From Perkinsus olseni (Eukaryota; Perkinsozoa; Perkinsida; Perkinsidae): 64,000 nucleotides of DNA. Numbering within the stretch: the stretch's first letter is position 1; each line of letters opens with the position of its first letter. A program made the position numbers and the translations under genes. This document shows, one piece after another, positions 19,758 through 32,800 of the stretch. Below the pieces are notes generated by a model that was not told the DNA's origin, did not search any database, and saw nothing but the letters and a program-made list of their open reading frames with translations. Where the stretch lies: assembly GCA_013115135.1 (NCBI GenBank), contig JABANP010000073.1:105574-169573 (forward strand), given 5' to 3'.

Positions 19758-22087
19758 ATGCCCCGTCGTCAGTCATCATGCACTGTAGATGATGATCTCA
19801 TCGAGGGCCCTGTAGCTAACTTCTCTCACCGAGGCCTTGTATCCATGCCGGCCTTGGATTTTCGCACTAGTTTAGTTGCTTTGTACCTGCAGAATAATAA
19901 GCTCACTGGAGAGCTTCCTCATCTAGGGAAGCTGCCCAATCTTAGAGACCTCGACTTGTCTGACAATCTGCTCTCAGCCCTGCCTGAGTACTCCCTGGAG
20001 GGATGCTCTGCTCTCGCCCGAGTTAGTCTCGCGAATAACCACTGGCTAGTATCGGTACGTGGTCTCCACGAGGTCAGGAGGACCCTCAAGGCCTTGGATC
20101 TGTCTTGTTGTCCTAATCTAAGCAATATGTGGCCGGTGGGCTTCAGCTTGAATTTGTCGGTTCTCCTCTGCAATACGGGTGACCTGTCAGAGGTCCAGGA
20201 GTATGTCTGCCATGTGCAGCCTCGAGGGATCGGGCGTCAGGAGAAATGGCTGCACTGGGGAAAAGCCTTAGGGCCAGCAGACCAGCTCTGGCAGGAGCGA
20301 GAGGCGGGTTATCATTACGACACTTGCGAGGAGCCAGATGTCACCCCTCGAGTCAGGAATTTCTGTGTTAAAACAGCTGGGGGCAACCCGTCTCGATGCA
20401 CCGAGAACCGTTTCTGCGCGGAGTACCACGCCTCCATGGACTGGGACTACGACCAAAGGGGCGGGAAAGCCGTCGACTGCCACGCTAGTGCAGACTCTTG
20501 GGACTTGGAGGACTATAATGGCAATCTGTCGTATAGAAGAGAAGTGGAGCCGATTCTGCATTCAGAAGTGTCAGGAAGAAGAGGCTTTGAACACGAGCGG
20601 TTAAGGACTGTCGCTGACGCACGGTATTATATGCAGGGCATCTCGCGGAGTCGTGCTCATCCTGTTCACCGCTTGAGTGACCGGCGAGACCCCCGTCCTC
20701 CCCTTGGTTGAAGTGAGCCGTTGGGAGGAAGAATACTCGGATAGAGTATACCGCGGGGGAACTGATTTGGCGGCCGCTGTCAGCTGTGAGAGGAATCGCA
20801 GATGCCTCATATTCGCGGCTAGAGTGGGAGAGGTGTGCTCGGCTTCACAGTACCGGGACAAAGTGGCTGCCCTGGCTACACTCACCGACAATCTGAGGAG
20901 ACCCCGACGAGTGTCAACGAGCTCTCACGCGTCGTATCCTGGAGCTGTTAAAGCCAGTGAAGTCTTGGGACCTCTGGATAACCCTGTGCATGCGTACGAG
21001 CCCGCATACCAAAACTCCGAAAAATCAGGCAGTTCTCTGTTTGAGGACTCCAGCCCGACGACGCAGGGCGTGGTTGTTCATCATCATCACGTGAGAGAAG
21101 TGGACGTAGAACAGGTGGACGCTGAAGGCTTCGATAGAGGTGGGCACTACGACAGTAGGGAACGCATGTCGATACGAGAAGGCCGTGGATGGGGAACGGG
21201 AAGGCCTCCAGTAGCTCGTCATGGGAGCAGCATACTGGACAGGGCGAGCGGCGTGGAGGTACTACCATCAGGCGGGGAAGGGCACAATAGGAGAGCTACG
21301 GTGGGTGGATGGGGCGATCGTAGGAGCATAGAAGTGCTGCCGAGCCAGGGCAGACGGCGTCACAGCGGAGGGGGTCATATTGGAGCGCCCTCGTCAGAGG
21401 GAGAGGCCTCAGGATGGCGCAGGGATGCTTCCAGCGTCCGACGAGGAAATCTGTTGCGCCCGACCGGGGTAGTGTCACGGAAAGGATTCGCGAGGTAGTA
21501 CCAGGGAGGCAGGCGAGGCCCGAGCAAGTATACGCACATGAGGGGTGGGAGGGCAGTAGCTCGGGGCGCCCGTCGAGGTCTGGTAGCGTAGAGGTGCTGC
21601 CGAGTCGCGGTAGGTCGTCTATCGAAGTCATCCCGGGTCGCGAGGAGACTAGAAGACCTGAGGTCTTAGCGGACAAGGGAAGCGCAGGGATGCCGGACTA
21701 TCACCACTACCATGAAAGAATCGAAATCACGAGCGGAGCGAAGCAGCTGGTCAGAGACGAGTCTGTGGATATCTCTCGTGTCGTGGAAGCTGCTCCCCTT
21801 GAGGAGTCGATACTGGTGGAAGAAGCGCCGCCACCCTTGTGGGCTCGGGTACTCGACCAGTGGAAGATGACGGTAGCAATTCTCCCGTGAGCAGCCTTTC
21901 CTCTGGCCGCAGAGATGAGCGTCCATCCTTGTTGACCATGCCTTACAGATCTGCCCTCAGTACTAGGGAGGAGGACGCGCTCCTCAGGCTACATGGGGCT
22001 GAGACGACCGATGGACTGGGCCTCGGACTAGACAGTGCTTCTGAGGTCGTCCTTATTCACCATGATTCACACATGCTTACCTATTAA
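19758..22087 (+). CDS. Leucine-rich repeat protein with EVLPS repeats
   Basis: From MPRRQSSCTVDDDLIEGP the N-terminal half has leucine-rich repeats (LVALYLQNNKLTGELPHLGK, LRDLDLSDNLLSALPEY, LARVSLANN, LKALDLSCCPNL) with an SDS22-like cap region (FCVKTAGGNPSRC). A 28-nt intron (20650-20677) joins GISR to MTGETPVLPL. The C-terminal half is disordered, with at least four copies of a short unit: GVEVLPSGGEG, SIEVLPSQGRR, SVEVLPSRGRS and SIEVIPGREE. Frame changes near 21400 imply another intron, and a 26-nt intron (21887-21912) leads to the end SEVVLIHHDSHMLTY. LRR proteins of this size in protists are often axonemal or signalling scaffolds; no exact family is recognised. Confidence 0.65.
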
Positions 22088-22173
22088 TCACTGCTGTCCT
22101 TGCTGGAGTCAAAGTTGCGTTATCTGGAAGGAGCAAGTGTTGATTTTACGGTTTTTGCATCAGTTTTGTCGCC

Positions 22174-24551
22174 ATGCCTCGAGACTGGGTTCGTGATGCG
22201 ATCAAAAGGGACTTCAGGCGTGCGGAGGCGGCTAAGCGAGGCGGCTTTGGTTCGATCCATCGGCCTAGGACCAGGCAAGAGAAGAAGGTGCATGTGGAGA
22301 CCACTCGATAAGGTTCCCTTCGAGCTGGTGCCTGCAATGGAGGCTCGGAAAGGGGGAGTAAGTGGCCTCGGTAGTAGTGGGGAGGGGCAGCATGCTTCCT
22401 GATCTTTCGCTATGCTCCCGTGGTTGTGGTATGACCCCGACGCCTAGCGTATTCGAGGTCCAGTGGAGGTTGTTCCTGCGCTGCAGTTCAGTAGGTCACT
22501 GTCATTGTAGTTGTTGCCATTTCCTCCTCTTACGGGTTCAGTGGCGTCAATAGCCGTGGCTCACCGTCAGGTCCTCATCGGTAGGCGCAGTAGAATCTCA
22601 CTGGGGACGGATCCAGTAGAGAAGATTCTCCGCCGGTACGCCAGTGACCCGGCGGGGGACATGCTGGAGACCCTCTGCAAGGCGTGTGTTGAGCAGACAT
22701 CACCCGACGACGGCCAAGTCACCGGTGCTGACCGCCAGGCCCTCTTCGACGATCTCTGGCTCACTCTGGCGGATGGCGTCACCGCTACCATGACCGAGAC
22801 CCCTCTCAGCAGTCTGGACGCGGCGATCGCTCTCAAGTGCTTCGTCTATTGTGGCAGAGTTCCACCGAGGCCTCTCCTCGTGAAGCTGCTACGGCGGGTA
22901 GCTGGCCGGGGGACGCAGGGGTTCTCGGGATACGGGCCGGTCTATGCCATGCAGGCCGTGGGCAAGCTCTCCACGATAGATGAAGAGATCGCTGGGGTGG
23001 TGGGAAGTATCCTCGCCCTGGGCCGGCGGAGTTTAAGCACGATGGAGGTCGGCGTCCTCAGCCAGACCTTCGCAGCTGCCAGTGTGCTGATGGGCCGGGA
23101 CAGTTTACCTCAGTCCCTGAAGATTGGGCAGTTCCTGGCTGCCGTCTGTGAGGAGTTGGAAGGCCGCTGCGGTTGTGAGAGCGGTCTCGGTATGGCGGAT
23201 GCTGAGGTGATGGGGTTGCTGCATTCCGTAGGAAAGCTACGGAAGGGCTCTCATGTGGGGAATCTTTTGGTTGCGCTGGAGCCTTGGGTGGGCAAGATAC
23301 TCTACTCGCTCGACCTGCCCGATCTGGTAGCGGTGGCCCATGCTTACACTAGAGGCGGGCAGGTCGGAGAGGGCGGCAAGGTGACGATAAATCTTCTCTG
23401 TGCGTGCGCTAGAGAGCTGCGTAGGATACCCGTCGAGGTCTGGGACGCCAAGTGCCTTACTCTCTGCGTCAACAGCTACGCGATGGGCCGGGTGGCTCAC
23501 GAGAGGCTCCTGTCGAGGGTAGTGGAGGAGGTCATTCCGCCGTTGGTCGGGGGTCTCAGCGGCATGCAGATAGCCCTTGTAGCTCATGGGTTGACTCGGT
23601 TGAAGCAGCCAGTGCCGCCTAGTGTCTGGCTGAGGGCTCAGAATGTTGTGGAGGGGTTGGAGGATTGGCAGCAGATCACTTTGATACTGCAAAGCTACGG
23701 GAAGAATCAGGCCACTGTGATGGACCCCGAGGCTCTGGGTGCCGCTCTAGGTAGGAGAATAAGGACTCTGATGGCGAGTCGGCGGCCGACAGCAGAGACT
23801 CTGCCGGTGCTGGTTTATGCGCTATGGAAGTCGGATGTTCCAGTGGACGCCGAGTGTTGGGATGCTGTTGGCCAGGCATGTGCGGATGTGTTTTCTGATG
23901 AAAAAAGTGTAAAATGGAAGCTCAGCGAGGTGGCCAACATGCTCTCCGCTCTGACCTCAGTGGCTGACCCTAATACATCACCCTGGATTCATGATTTCGC
24001 TGGGGGAGTCATCAACATGCTTTGGGGCCATCCCTCCTCCGTCACCGCCGACGACCTAGTCAAAATTGGAGCTGCCTGCGGCAAGCTGGGCCGGACAGAT
24101 GCTCTTGTCGTCCTCGAGAAGGCTGTTCGAGTCTGTGCTGTCAGCGTTGCTGAGCTTTCGCTGCCGCTTGGATCGTACTCGGGAACACCTCGGTGGAGCC
24201 TAGTAGCCTGGTCCTCACTCTCAGCGAACCCTGTTGTGTATCTTCGACTACTACTCTACCCCGTCCAGTCAGCCCGGGGAGAGACTACTCCGGGCATCCA
24301 AGCTGAGGAGGATGTGCTTGGATAGCGGCATCATCGACGAGGAGGGGCACAAGGGCCTCACAGACGTCCGCGTGGATCTGATCTACACTAGGGTAGTATG
24401 CAGCAAGCCTACGTGTTCCAAGTTGGAACTTCCAACTCCTATTTCCCGCTTGCGTTCCCTCCAGATACATAACAGCGGAGATCAGACTGCTCAGGGCCTC
24501 AGGAAGCATCAGTTCATGGACGCCGTGGTGGCGCTCGCCGAGGAGAAGTGA
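22174..24551 (+). CDS. Helical-repeat organelle RNA-binding-like protein
   Basis: A long alpha-solenoid of about 590 residues lies in one frame (about 22545-24260). Each unit has the form of two helices: FSGYGPVYAMQAVGKLSTID, LSTMEVGVLSQTFAAASVL, VMGLLHSVGKLRK, DLVAVAHAYTRGG, MQIALVAHGLTRLKQP, QQITLILQSYGKN, LPVLVYALWKS and LSEVANMLSALTSV. This resembles the FASTK/RAP-type heptatricopeptide (OPR/HPR) proteins that bind mitochondrial or plastid RNA. A 31-nt intron near 24240 leads to ERLLRASKLRRMCLDSG and a C-terminal exon ending AVVALAEEK and stop. The N-terminus is unresolved: an upstream ATG at 22174 (MPRDWVRDAIKRDFRRAEAA) may be its first exon, with basic residues that suit a mitochondrial presequence, or a separate small gene. 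Confidence 0.55.
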
Positions 24552-24576
24552 GCAGGTCTTCGATGGCTCTCCCCTT

Positions 24577-27500
24577 GTGTCGATTGTTGGGCGACAGGTA
24601 CCACACGGGGAACCCTGCAGTCTCCTCTGGCCCGACTTTATTCTGAGCACCTTTCCAGCTTCAACTCTGAGGCGTCAGTGGGAGACCCGGCCATCCCCAA
24701 TGGCCAGCAAGGATCGGAAGGTAGAGGCTGGGAGGCGTGGCTGTCGTATCGGGTTTTGAGGACATTCCACGTTTTCCTGCTGCATCCACTTCATTGAGAG
24801 CTGCTTTTGATGCCGTCCCGAGCATCAAACGTATGGAGCATCTGGATCCTATTCTATATCGCTCTCTACTTGACACGGTCCTCTCCGTCACGGAAATTGC
24901 TGTCATGCAGGCCCGGGCCATGAGGTCCTGTCCGAGCGGAAGAAAGATACTGACGAGGAAGTCGCCAGGGTGTTTGATGCCTGTCGGCGGCCGCTAATGC
25001 GGTGAGATCAGAAATAAGTGGCGCGCGGTAGTAGATCTCCTGGCAGGCTGTATAGTGGATACTTCCCGATGGAACTCCATGGTGAGGACCCGGAGAGGGA
25101 CAAGAGTGCAGCGGCTACCCACGCCTTGCATGGCTACTCACAGAAGCAGCTGTGTCAGATCTTCATAGGTAGTGATGAGGGGGAGAGGATCGTGGAACCT
25201 CATTGGCATTCCGTAGCCGTCACTGAGCTCCCGCATCGTTATCTCGACCGACCCATGGGCTTAGCTAGGCTTCAGAGAATCTGTATCGGTCTATTACCAT
25301 CTCACCTTTGGCTACTGCATACCGTATTTGCTTCGGAGTTTGCCTGTCTCTCCTGCATACGCGGAGGCTCTGTCTCCTCCCAGTCCTGAGTATGACGACC
25401 TGACTGTAGGTCAGAATGCTTCACGAATCTATTGATTCCGCGTCTCAAACCTCGCTCAAATCGCGACCTCTCTCAGATAGGCTCTCTGCCAGGCAGAGTC
25501 TGCCTTAAGGGGAATACAGTGCTTGTTATTTCAGACTTCGAGCTCTGCCCCGTGATCCTGCCGAAGCCGCAAATTTTCCAAGTCTTTCCGCTGCGTTATG
25601 AAGGACGAGAAGATCGCCGAAGCTGCCGAGAAGAGGGCCGGACTGGGCGGGCGCTATTTCACCTACACTCACTTCGAAGCAGCGCTGTTGCGAGTGGGAC
25701 TACAGTTGCAGATCCGGGTGGTACGATATTTATCTCAGACGGCAAGAGCTCTCTTCGTCGATCTGGACATAGTCTCAGGGGTCCCCGCCTCTACCCAGAC
25801 GGATGCTTCCCGCCTTGCCAGGCTGCTGGATAGGATGGACCAGTCTAGGGTAGGTGCATAGGGATGTCGAAATCTTTGTTGTGCGTGCGGAGTGGTATCT
25901 TAGAGGTCACCCTCGTCTTTCAGGGACGTGTAAGATTTGCCGCCCTTCCGATGATAGCAAGAGCGTCATCCCAGCCTCTGCGGCTCTTACCGGCAGACTT
26001 CGATCGGGACTCACTGAAGCTCACACGGCCGCCGCGCCCCGCAGCTAGGTGAGCCTTTCTAGAAGGTGTTGGGTTATCCTCCCGGTCAGGATGGTGTCTC
26101 GAGCCCTGCGCAGCGATTCGGTTGCCGTGGGCGATGGTGGATGCAGCGACGTCTCGACCGATATTGAGTTGCCCGAGGAGGACGACGATCTCATCACCTC
26201 GGTGTTCTCCTACTATGTGATGCTCGGAAACCCACTGAATCGAACGCAGCTGGGAACGGCTAAGGTGATATACGGGATGAAGAGAATCCACTGGTCAGAT
26301 GCTGGTGGAGAGAATCTAAGGTTGATTCATGCACGAGAGAAAATAACTTAAGAAATATCGTTCGAGATGTGACAGATGAAGAGAGGTCGAATCCTCTTGT
26401 GTGTTGCAGTTTCATCGTTTCTTGCGAGACGCTGGGTTGATGAAAGCTCCGAGCGCCGAGGCAGCGGATGCGGGTAAGTTGCACGGTGGCCAGTAGGGAG
26501 GAGTAGCCGGAGCATGTCAGGCCACCATGGTCCATCCGCCACAATGCAGCTGAACTCGGTGGCAGCGGATTTGATATTTCTGCGAAGCACCGAGCGCGCT
26601 AAGGAGCGGAGCTCGGCAAAGCACCGCCACTACCTCGATCGTGACGGCTTCCAACGGGCCCTTGTGCGGGTGAGAAGTGGCTGTGCCTGCTTCACTGTGA
26701 CGATGGTATCTTCCAGGTTGCCCGAGCATTCTACGGCCAACAGGCGGGAGCTGGCGTGACGGACGTTGAGGTGCTGCGGAAGCTGACGATGGAGAGGATC
26801 GGGCCTCTCCTGCAGGTGGGCTCTTTCTAGTGCGTCCTCGTAGTGTTGAGCGGCTTCGCAGCCGTACGGTCGGTGATAGCTGTACTCGAAGGATCGCAAG
26901 GTTTTGAACTCAGTGAGCTTTGCTGGGTCGTGAGGAGCTTGAGGTATCCATTTACCGGTGAAGCAACCGCTTGACCGTTTAGTGATCGAATCAGGCCTTG
27001 ACCGCCTCGCCCAGTAGCACCTCGCCACTGGCTATCATTCTGACTCTCCCTGGCAGGTCTTGGGGTCTCCTTGCGGGGCCGATGGGGAGCTAGTTCATGA
27101 GTGCCTTGCTGACCTGCAAGATCCTCACTCGGGGCTCAGCAAGACACTGGCGTACCTGCACCCAGGGATCCGAGCCATTTTCAATCACTACGCTGGGGTA
27201 AGCGCGTAGTTTCTGGCCGGCAGTACCATTACTTCCCGAACTCGTAACTCCTCCGACGCCCTCAGGTGGAGGGAATGTCGCCTCGAGGGGTTCATGAGGT
27301 TTTTGCAAGGACTTTGAGATCTCCTCTAATGCTCGCGAGGACGTACGGGGCTGCAGCAGACTGCCACTACAGCGGATCTTCTATGACGCGAGGTGAGAAG
27401 CCTTCGAGTGGAGGGAAGGTGTCTACGGTTGGTTGCATCAGCCACGAGATCGGCCACCCAGAGCACCGTAGCGGGAGCAGGGCTCACAATGCGTCTGTGA

Positions 27501-28111
27501 ACCACAAGGAGCAGTACAGCTCGGCCCTGACGCTGTCGGCCGAGGCCTTCACTCTTCCTTTGTGAGCTGCTATAGCGGAAAGACAGCGGGGCTATGAGTG
27601 CCTTGATCAGATCATGTTGTCGCGCAAGCTGATGTCCCAGTCGCTGCCGACTGCTGACAGGCTACAGCGATTCGCTGCAAGGCTCAATCACACCAGGTAA
27701 TAACCTCACGCCCTCGTCGCGGTGCTGGCTGGAGTCGCCGCTTCTCGATGGCTCCTCACTGGAAGAGTCTCGTTCTACACTCTAGGAGGCTTCAGTCGGG
27801 ATGCCAGCGTCTGGAAGCATTTACTCGGTCGCCGGTGCAAATCATTGAGTAGCCAGTCATACCTTTCCTTTCTCAGCATGGCCGCGGCACTCCACCGTAC
27901 AGCACCGCTCTTCCCGATCACACCCACGGTGGACGTGGTCGTAGGGAGCTCTCCCGAAGTGGCCTTGCCCGGCAGCAATGGTCGAGAAGACCACGCCGAG
28001 CCACCGACATTCTCCAGAGGGAAAGCTCGTGCCCTGATATCGGGGAAAGCCGCTGACCTCGGAGCGGTTGATTGGGAGACGGCGGTGCGGCTGTGGGAGC
28101 GTGGATATTAA
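24577..28111 (+). CDS. Multi-exon gene with p25-alpha/TPPP-like segments, tentative
   Basis: Many short exons share one strand, separated by GT-AG introns. Segments with good protein character include SIKRMEHLDPILYRSLLDTV (24820), LSERKKDTDEEVARVFDACR (24930), KSAAATHALHGYSQKQLCQI (25105), MKDEKIAEAAEKRAGLGGRY (25598), VFSYYVMLGNPLNRTQLGTA (26200), FHRFLRDAGLMKAPSAEAAD (26411), HYLDRDGFQRALVR (26628), LHPGIRAIFNHYAG (27158), MSPRGVHEVFARTLRSPLML (27275) and RGYECLDQIMLSRKLMSQSL (27588), ending DWETAVRLWERGY. The pattern F..Y..lGn...l...F.rFL.DAgl...dliF...f..al is like the EF-hand-derived p25-alpha (tubulin polymerisation-promoting) domain, seemingly repeated. This is a weak family call. The region could also be two genes. 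Confidence 0.4.
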
Positions 28112-28235
28112 AAATTAGGTCAAATTGAAGCATACATGGCTTTACTATTTAGTGTCCCTGAACGCAGGAGACAGTTTTGTGTTCAACAATATGCTGGATC
28201 GGGATCATCCTCCGGTAGGATTTAGTAGTACTGTT

Positions 28236-29283
28236 ATGGCTGTCACCAGCGGCGGAGGTAGCCCAGGCGGCGTAAACCCTCAATTCTCGATTGACCAGCT
28301 CTTTTGTGAGCGCAACGTTTTAGCGAGTCTGATTTACAAGATGAACAACGCACATGGAAGGTAGGTCATGTTCCCTACTCGCACCATCGTCTTCTCGCTA
28401 GCTGAGAATCTGACTGATTTGTGTTCTGATGACGATATTTTTCCGATCACACTTTCTTCACCGCTCACAACCACTTTGTCCCCGCGACGCTATTGCTGAT
28501 TCCGTATCGGCTTGTGAAGAGGGAGTCCTATACCCTTGGAAGCCGCTGATGCGGGAGGGTTGATGAAAGGCTTCGATGACCGCTCGAGAATGGTATGGTT
28601 TTTCCGTGGTGCCTTCAGGCTCCCCTACTTCGGAGCCCTCCGGAAACTGCAGCGGAATTTGGATTCGCTCATTGACACCTCCGGCTCGGGTGACAGCAAC
28701 ACCTTATCTAGTTGGTCGGCCGTACTCGAGCGGGCACAGGCAGCCGACAACGCAGCGGATTCAGGGTACACGGCTTCCCTCGCCCATCCCTCTCATCTCT
28801 GCCTGTTGTGGGGAAAAGGCGTGTTTTGCTCAGCCGACGGTGTAGTTCTTTCCTTTTCAGGGGCCAGTATGCCCGGAGAGTGATCGCTTCCCTGGAGTCC
28901 CTGGCCCAGGACGCCCTCGCAGCGGCAGCCCCCATGCGGGAACTTCTCTCCATGGGGCACTGGCTACCTTTCGGCCTCACGATAGTGGGCTGCACGGCGA
29001 GAATCGTTATGATCGCTGAGAACCTCGTCATAGTAAGAGCTTGCTTGACTGGAGTTCATCAACCCGCTGTCTGATTTAGTCTCTACAGCCGTACGCCCGA
29101 GCGATCAAGCGATCACCGCAAATGGACACTGGCATTGACGAGGCTATGAAGGAGGACGAGGAAGACATGGGCGTCGCAGTAGCCGACGACGTTGACGAAG
29201 CGAAGATGGCTGCAGCTGTAGGGAGTGGCCGCGGTGGAGCACCGGCGTCTCGGCGCCAGAAGAAGCGCGTTAGGCGGCGCTGA
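28236..29283 (+). CDS. NEPRO/Rmp1-like nucleolar protein, tentative
   Basis: The exons read MAVTSGGGSPGGVNPQFSID..LFCERNVLASLIYKMNNAHGR, then after a roughly 200-base intron FRLPYFGALRKLQRNLDSLI, then GQYARRVIASLESLAQDALA..LPFGLTIVGCTARIVMIAENL. The end is acidic then basic (SRRQKKRVRRR and stop). The order of a helical R-R-L segment, a middle helix pair and a hydrophobic lP..L.iv...ARI.vi segment resembles the nucleolus and neural progenitor protein family (animal NEPRO, fission yeast Rmp1 of RNase MRP). The basic tail suits nucleolar targeting. The call rests on pattern, not a diagnostic motif. Confidence 0.4.
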
Positions 29284-29875
29284 GAGATGCAGTGATGTCA
29301 TATGAGCGGCTCTTATTCACTTTCATCGCTGTTTGCACATTTTCCTTCGCCTCTCGAGCGGTCTCCACGTTATCCATACTAGTGCTGTGTTGCTCAATCA
29401 AGTTGACCTTCGTCCCTCTGCTGGGTGGTTGATGGAAAGCTGTTACATACAGGCTGGTGCAGCATAGAAGACATCAGTCGCTCTCTACGGACACTTTCTC
29501 CTGAGGCTGTTCGTAGAGAAGGATTGGCCTCTAACGGACTTGGGAACTGAAATTAGCTCCGACAAAATCCCCTGCACCCAGAGATTCAGCCGCAAGAGCT
29601 CGATAGTTCTAAGTCACGTCCACAACTTTGCTGCTAGCTCGCACGCGTATGGGAGACAATGCGCATGCTCTTCGCAAGGGCGTGTTGAGCAGTGGTGTCG
29701 AGTATCACCATACTCGAATCACTGTGGAGCCGGCTGTCTCCGTTCACGTATCGTAGGGCTCTCAGTGAGGGATAAGTCATGCGTTGGAAACGGTTGGAAG
29801 AAGCTCTGGTGGAGCCGCTTGTCTCAACCGAATACCCTCCTTGTTCTAGTTCATTTTTGTTGTTGCGACTGTTGT
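29284..29875. other. intergenic region, about 590 bases
   Basis: No convincing coding sequence. The frame that enters from 29540 changes character only at ATG 29876, where the Tex gene begins. It probably holds the 3' end of the upstream gene and the Tex promoter. Confidence 0.5.
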
Positions 29876-32800
29876 ATGAAAAGGGACGGTGGACACCGGG
29901 CCAGCGGCCGTCTCGCTAAAAAGCCTCGCTTGATAGAGAGCGGGATTCGACGATCTGCGTCTGACGAAAGAGAGCTGGCACCTGAAAGTGCAGGGGCCAT
30001 TCCGGTCGCGGTAGCCTTCAATCTGGACCACCCGGCCTGGAATATGTTCCTGCTTCCCAGACCGACCCAGTGCTAGCCGTCGAAGAGGGCCGGCTGCGGC
30101 GTCTGAGCCAGGCCTGTTGCAGGGAGCTGGGGTTGATGCCGCGCGTTGCTGAGGTATCATACCGTATGATTCAAACGGCGCTTCGCTGATGACTCATCAG
30201 CGACGGGTATGGTTCTCATCGGGGAGTGCACTCTCGTGGAGAACATTCGGCTCCTATCATGGTGACTGCTGTTAGGTTGGCCGTGCGATCAAGTTATTCG
30301 AGTCTGAGGAATGCACGCTGCCGTTCGTAGCCCGATACAGGCGAGGGTATGTTGGCCTTACTGAAGAGGACATCCTCAGAGTCCACAAGCAACTCGGAAG
30401 GGAGAGAGCCGTCGAGGAGAAGAGGCTGAAATGCGCCAAGTAAGAGCCGGTCAACGGAGCGCTCTCAAGTGCGAGTGTGCAGGGCGCTGGCCTCGAGGCA
30501 GGCTCTGGACGAACCGACGCTCCGATACCTATGCTCGAGTGATTGCCGTGCTGAGGACATCGCCGACATCATGGCTAGCAGAGCCCCTCAGACGAAGCGG
30601 AAGACTAAGGCTCAAGCTGCAATAGATGCTGGTGAAGGATCGGGCTGGGGCTAGCCGAATAATACTGATCTATATGACAGGATTCGGGCCTGCAGCCGAC
30701 TTACTCTTGAGAACGGCCCGTGAACCGTGCCGGGAGTGCCGAATGGGGGTGCAGCAGCTCCTGCAACGAGCTGAGGTGCTCAAACAGGAGGGAGTGCTAT
30801 CTTGCAGTGTCATTCCCTCACTGATTTTTTAGGTCGTAACGTCCGATGGAGAGGCGCAAGTTGAGGCAGCAGTGGTTGCTATTGTGAGCTACAAGCTGGG
30901 TAGGTCGGCCTCGAGGTCTTCGAGAGCTTTTTGTACTGGGCGTTCTTCCGTCGATGCTGTCGCTGCTAAGACTGGGCGTTGAACGCAGAAGAACTTCTTC
31001 TGTCGAGCTGGATCGCCCCCTGCGGCGCTTGGTTAATCGGGGTGGAGTGAAGTTGACTCCCTACTCAGCTCACGATCAAGAAGTGAGATGCACGTGCCGG
31101 ACAATGCTGGATAGTCGGGCCCGTTTAGACGTGGAGGGCGTCGTTGAGACCACCGCTGCGGCCAAGAGGCCTGTCAAGGGGGGAAGCAAGGCTCCTCAGC
31201 GGGGTCATGAGTAAGTTTGTACCTGCCCCTTAGTCGCTGGTCCCTTCTCCTCTTCGTCATGCGTGTAGCCCTTTGCCTGAAGGTACTCTCATTACAGCGG
31301 CTTCAAGAGAAGATTGGACAAAGTGAAGCCTCACGAGTGGTTGGCGATCAAACGAGGGGAGGCTGCCAAGAAACTCCGCGTGAAGATAACCTTTTCGGAT
31401 ACTGACCGGCTATATGATATCCTTGTGGGACGTTATCTCGGTCATGGTCACGCCACATGCCTGTGTGCCGAGTCCATCCCGGCTGCGATTAGGAAGGCAG
31501 TAGACGCAGTCGAGAAGTCACTCGCTCGAGAGTTCCGATCGGAGCGGTTGACTGTCCCTTCCGAGGACTTTGCTATCAAGACCTTCACGGACAATGTCAG
31601 CGTCAAGTTGATGTGCCCGCCACTAAGGGTCGAGACGGGCACGGCAGTAGTAGGGGTTGACCCTGGATATGCGCATGGAAACAAATGTGTAGTGGTCACG
31701 GCTACTGGAGATGTTGTGGACACTTTCAAGTTTTGGACTCATCCTAGTGAGAGCAACTGCTCGGAGGCGAGGTACATCTGGTCGAATTTCAGAGACGGGG
31801 AGTTCCGGGCCCGGAGGAGTTGGCGAATAAAGTCTCACAGTGGGGCGGCCGTCTGGTAGTGGTCGGAGATGGCCAAGTGGGAGCGTATTGCCTTTTGATT
31901 ACGCTGCTCAGCCGTTTTCGTGCTTAGGGATCTCACGAGGCGGTAGAGGCAATACGGAAGGGTTCTTGATCCTCAGCTGAGAGTGGGCATTTGCGTAGTG
32001 GACGAGTGTGGTGCCAGCGTCTACTCAGCCGGAGCGGTGGGCTATCTCCATCGAGCCTTTCCATGGACCATGCAGTCCAGTCAGGTGGCCACAGCGGAGC
32101 TTCCTGGGATGGACATATCCTTCAGAGGAGCGGTGTCGATCGCCAGACGAGTTTTGGACCCCATCGCTGAGTATGTCAAACTGGATCCGAAGAACATCGT
32201 AAGATGGCAGCCGGCATGGACAGAGTTATGATGTACGGATTGATCAGGGCGTCGGCCTCTTCCAACATGACATGCCTCCCAAGCGGCTGGATTCAGCCTT
32301 GGCCCAGTCGGTTCAGTGGTGTGTTTGCCAGGTGGGAGTCGACCTCAACACGGCCAGTGTTCCGTTGTTAAAGTAGGGACTCTAAACTCCTTTCCGGCCT
32401 GAAGTCCATGGCCACAGATACGTAGCCGGGCTGAACGCGGCGACGGCCAAGCGCATAGTAGAGTATCGGGTGGCTAATGGCAGATTCAAGTGCCGTGAGG
32501 AGCTGAAGAAGGTGAAGGGAATAGGAGCAATTGTGTTCCAACAAGCTGCGGGATTTGTAGGTGAGCTTGGACCTTCAGTCTGGGATAGCGTTGACTGGGT
32601 GTTTAGCCTACGAAAAATTTGCCATATCGAATTGAATTTCTTGGTGATGGAGGGTATGTATCGTAACTGAGGCTTGTCTGACAGTAACCGTCAATAACTG
32701 TTATTCTTTCACATCTTGACTCGTATGGGCCGGTCGAAGAACAGTACGAAGAACGGAGAAAGTGGTCCTCATGAAGACTATGGGTGAGGTTCTCACCCGC

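Noticed and set aside
29540..30076. 178-residue frame entering the Tex gene
   Set aside because: Only the part from ATG 29876 has Tex-like character; the rest is Cys/Arg/Ser-rich and read as leader.
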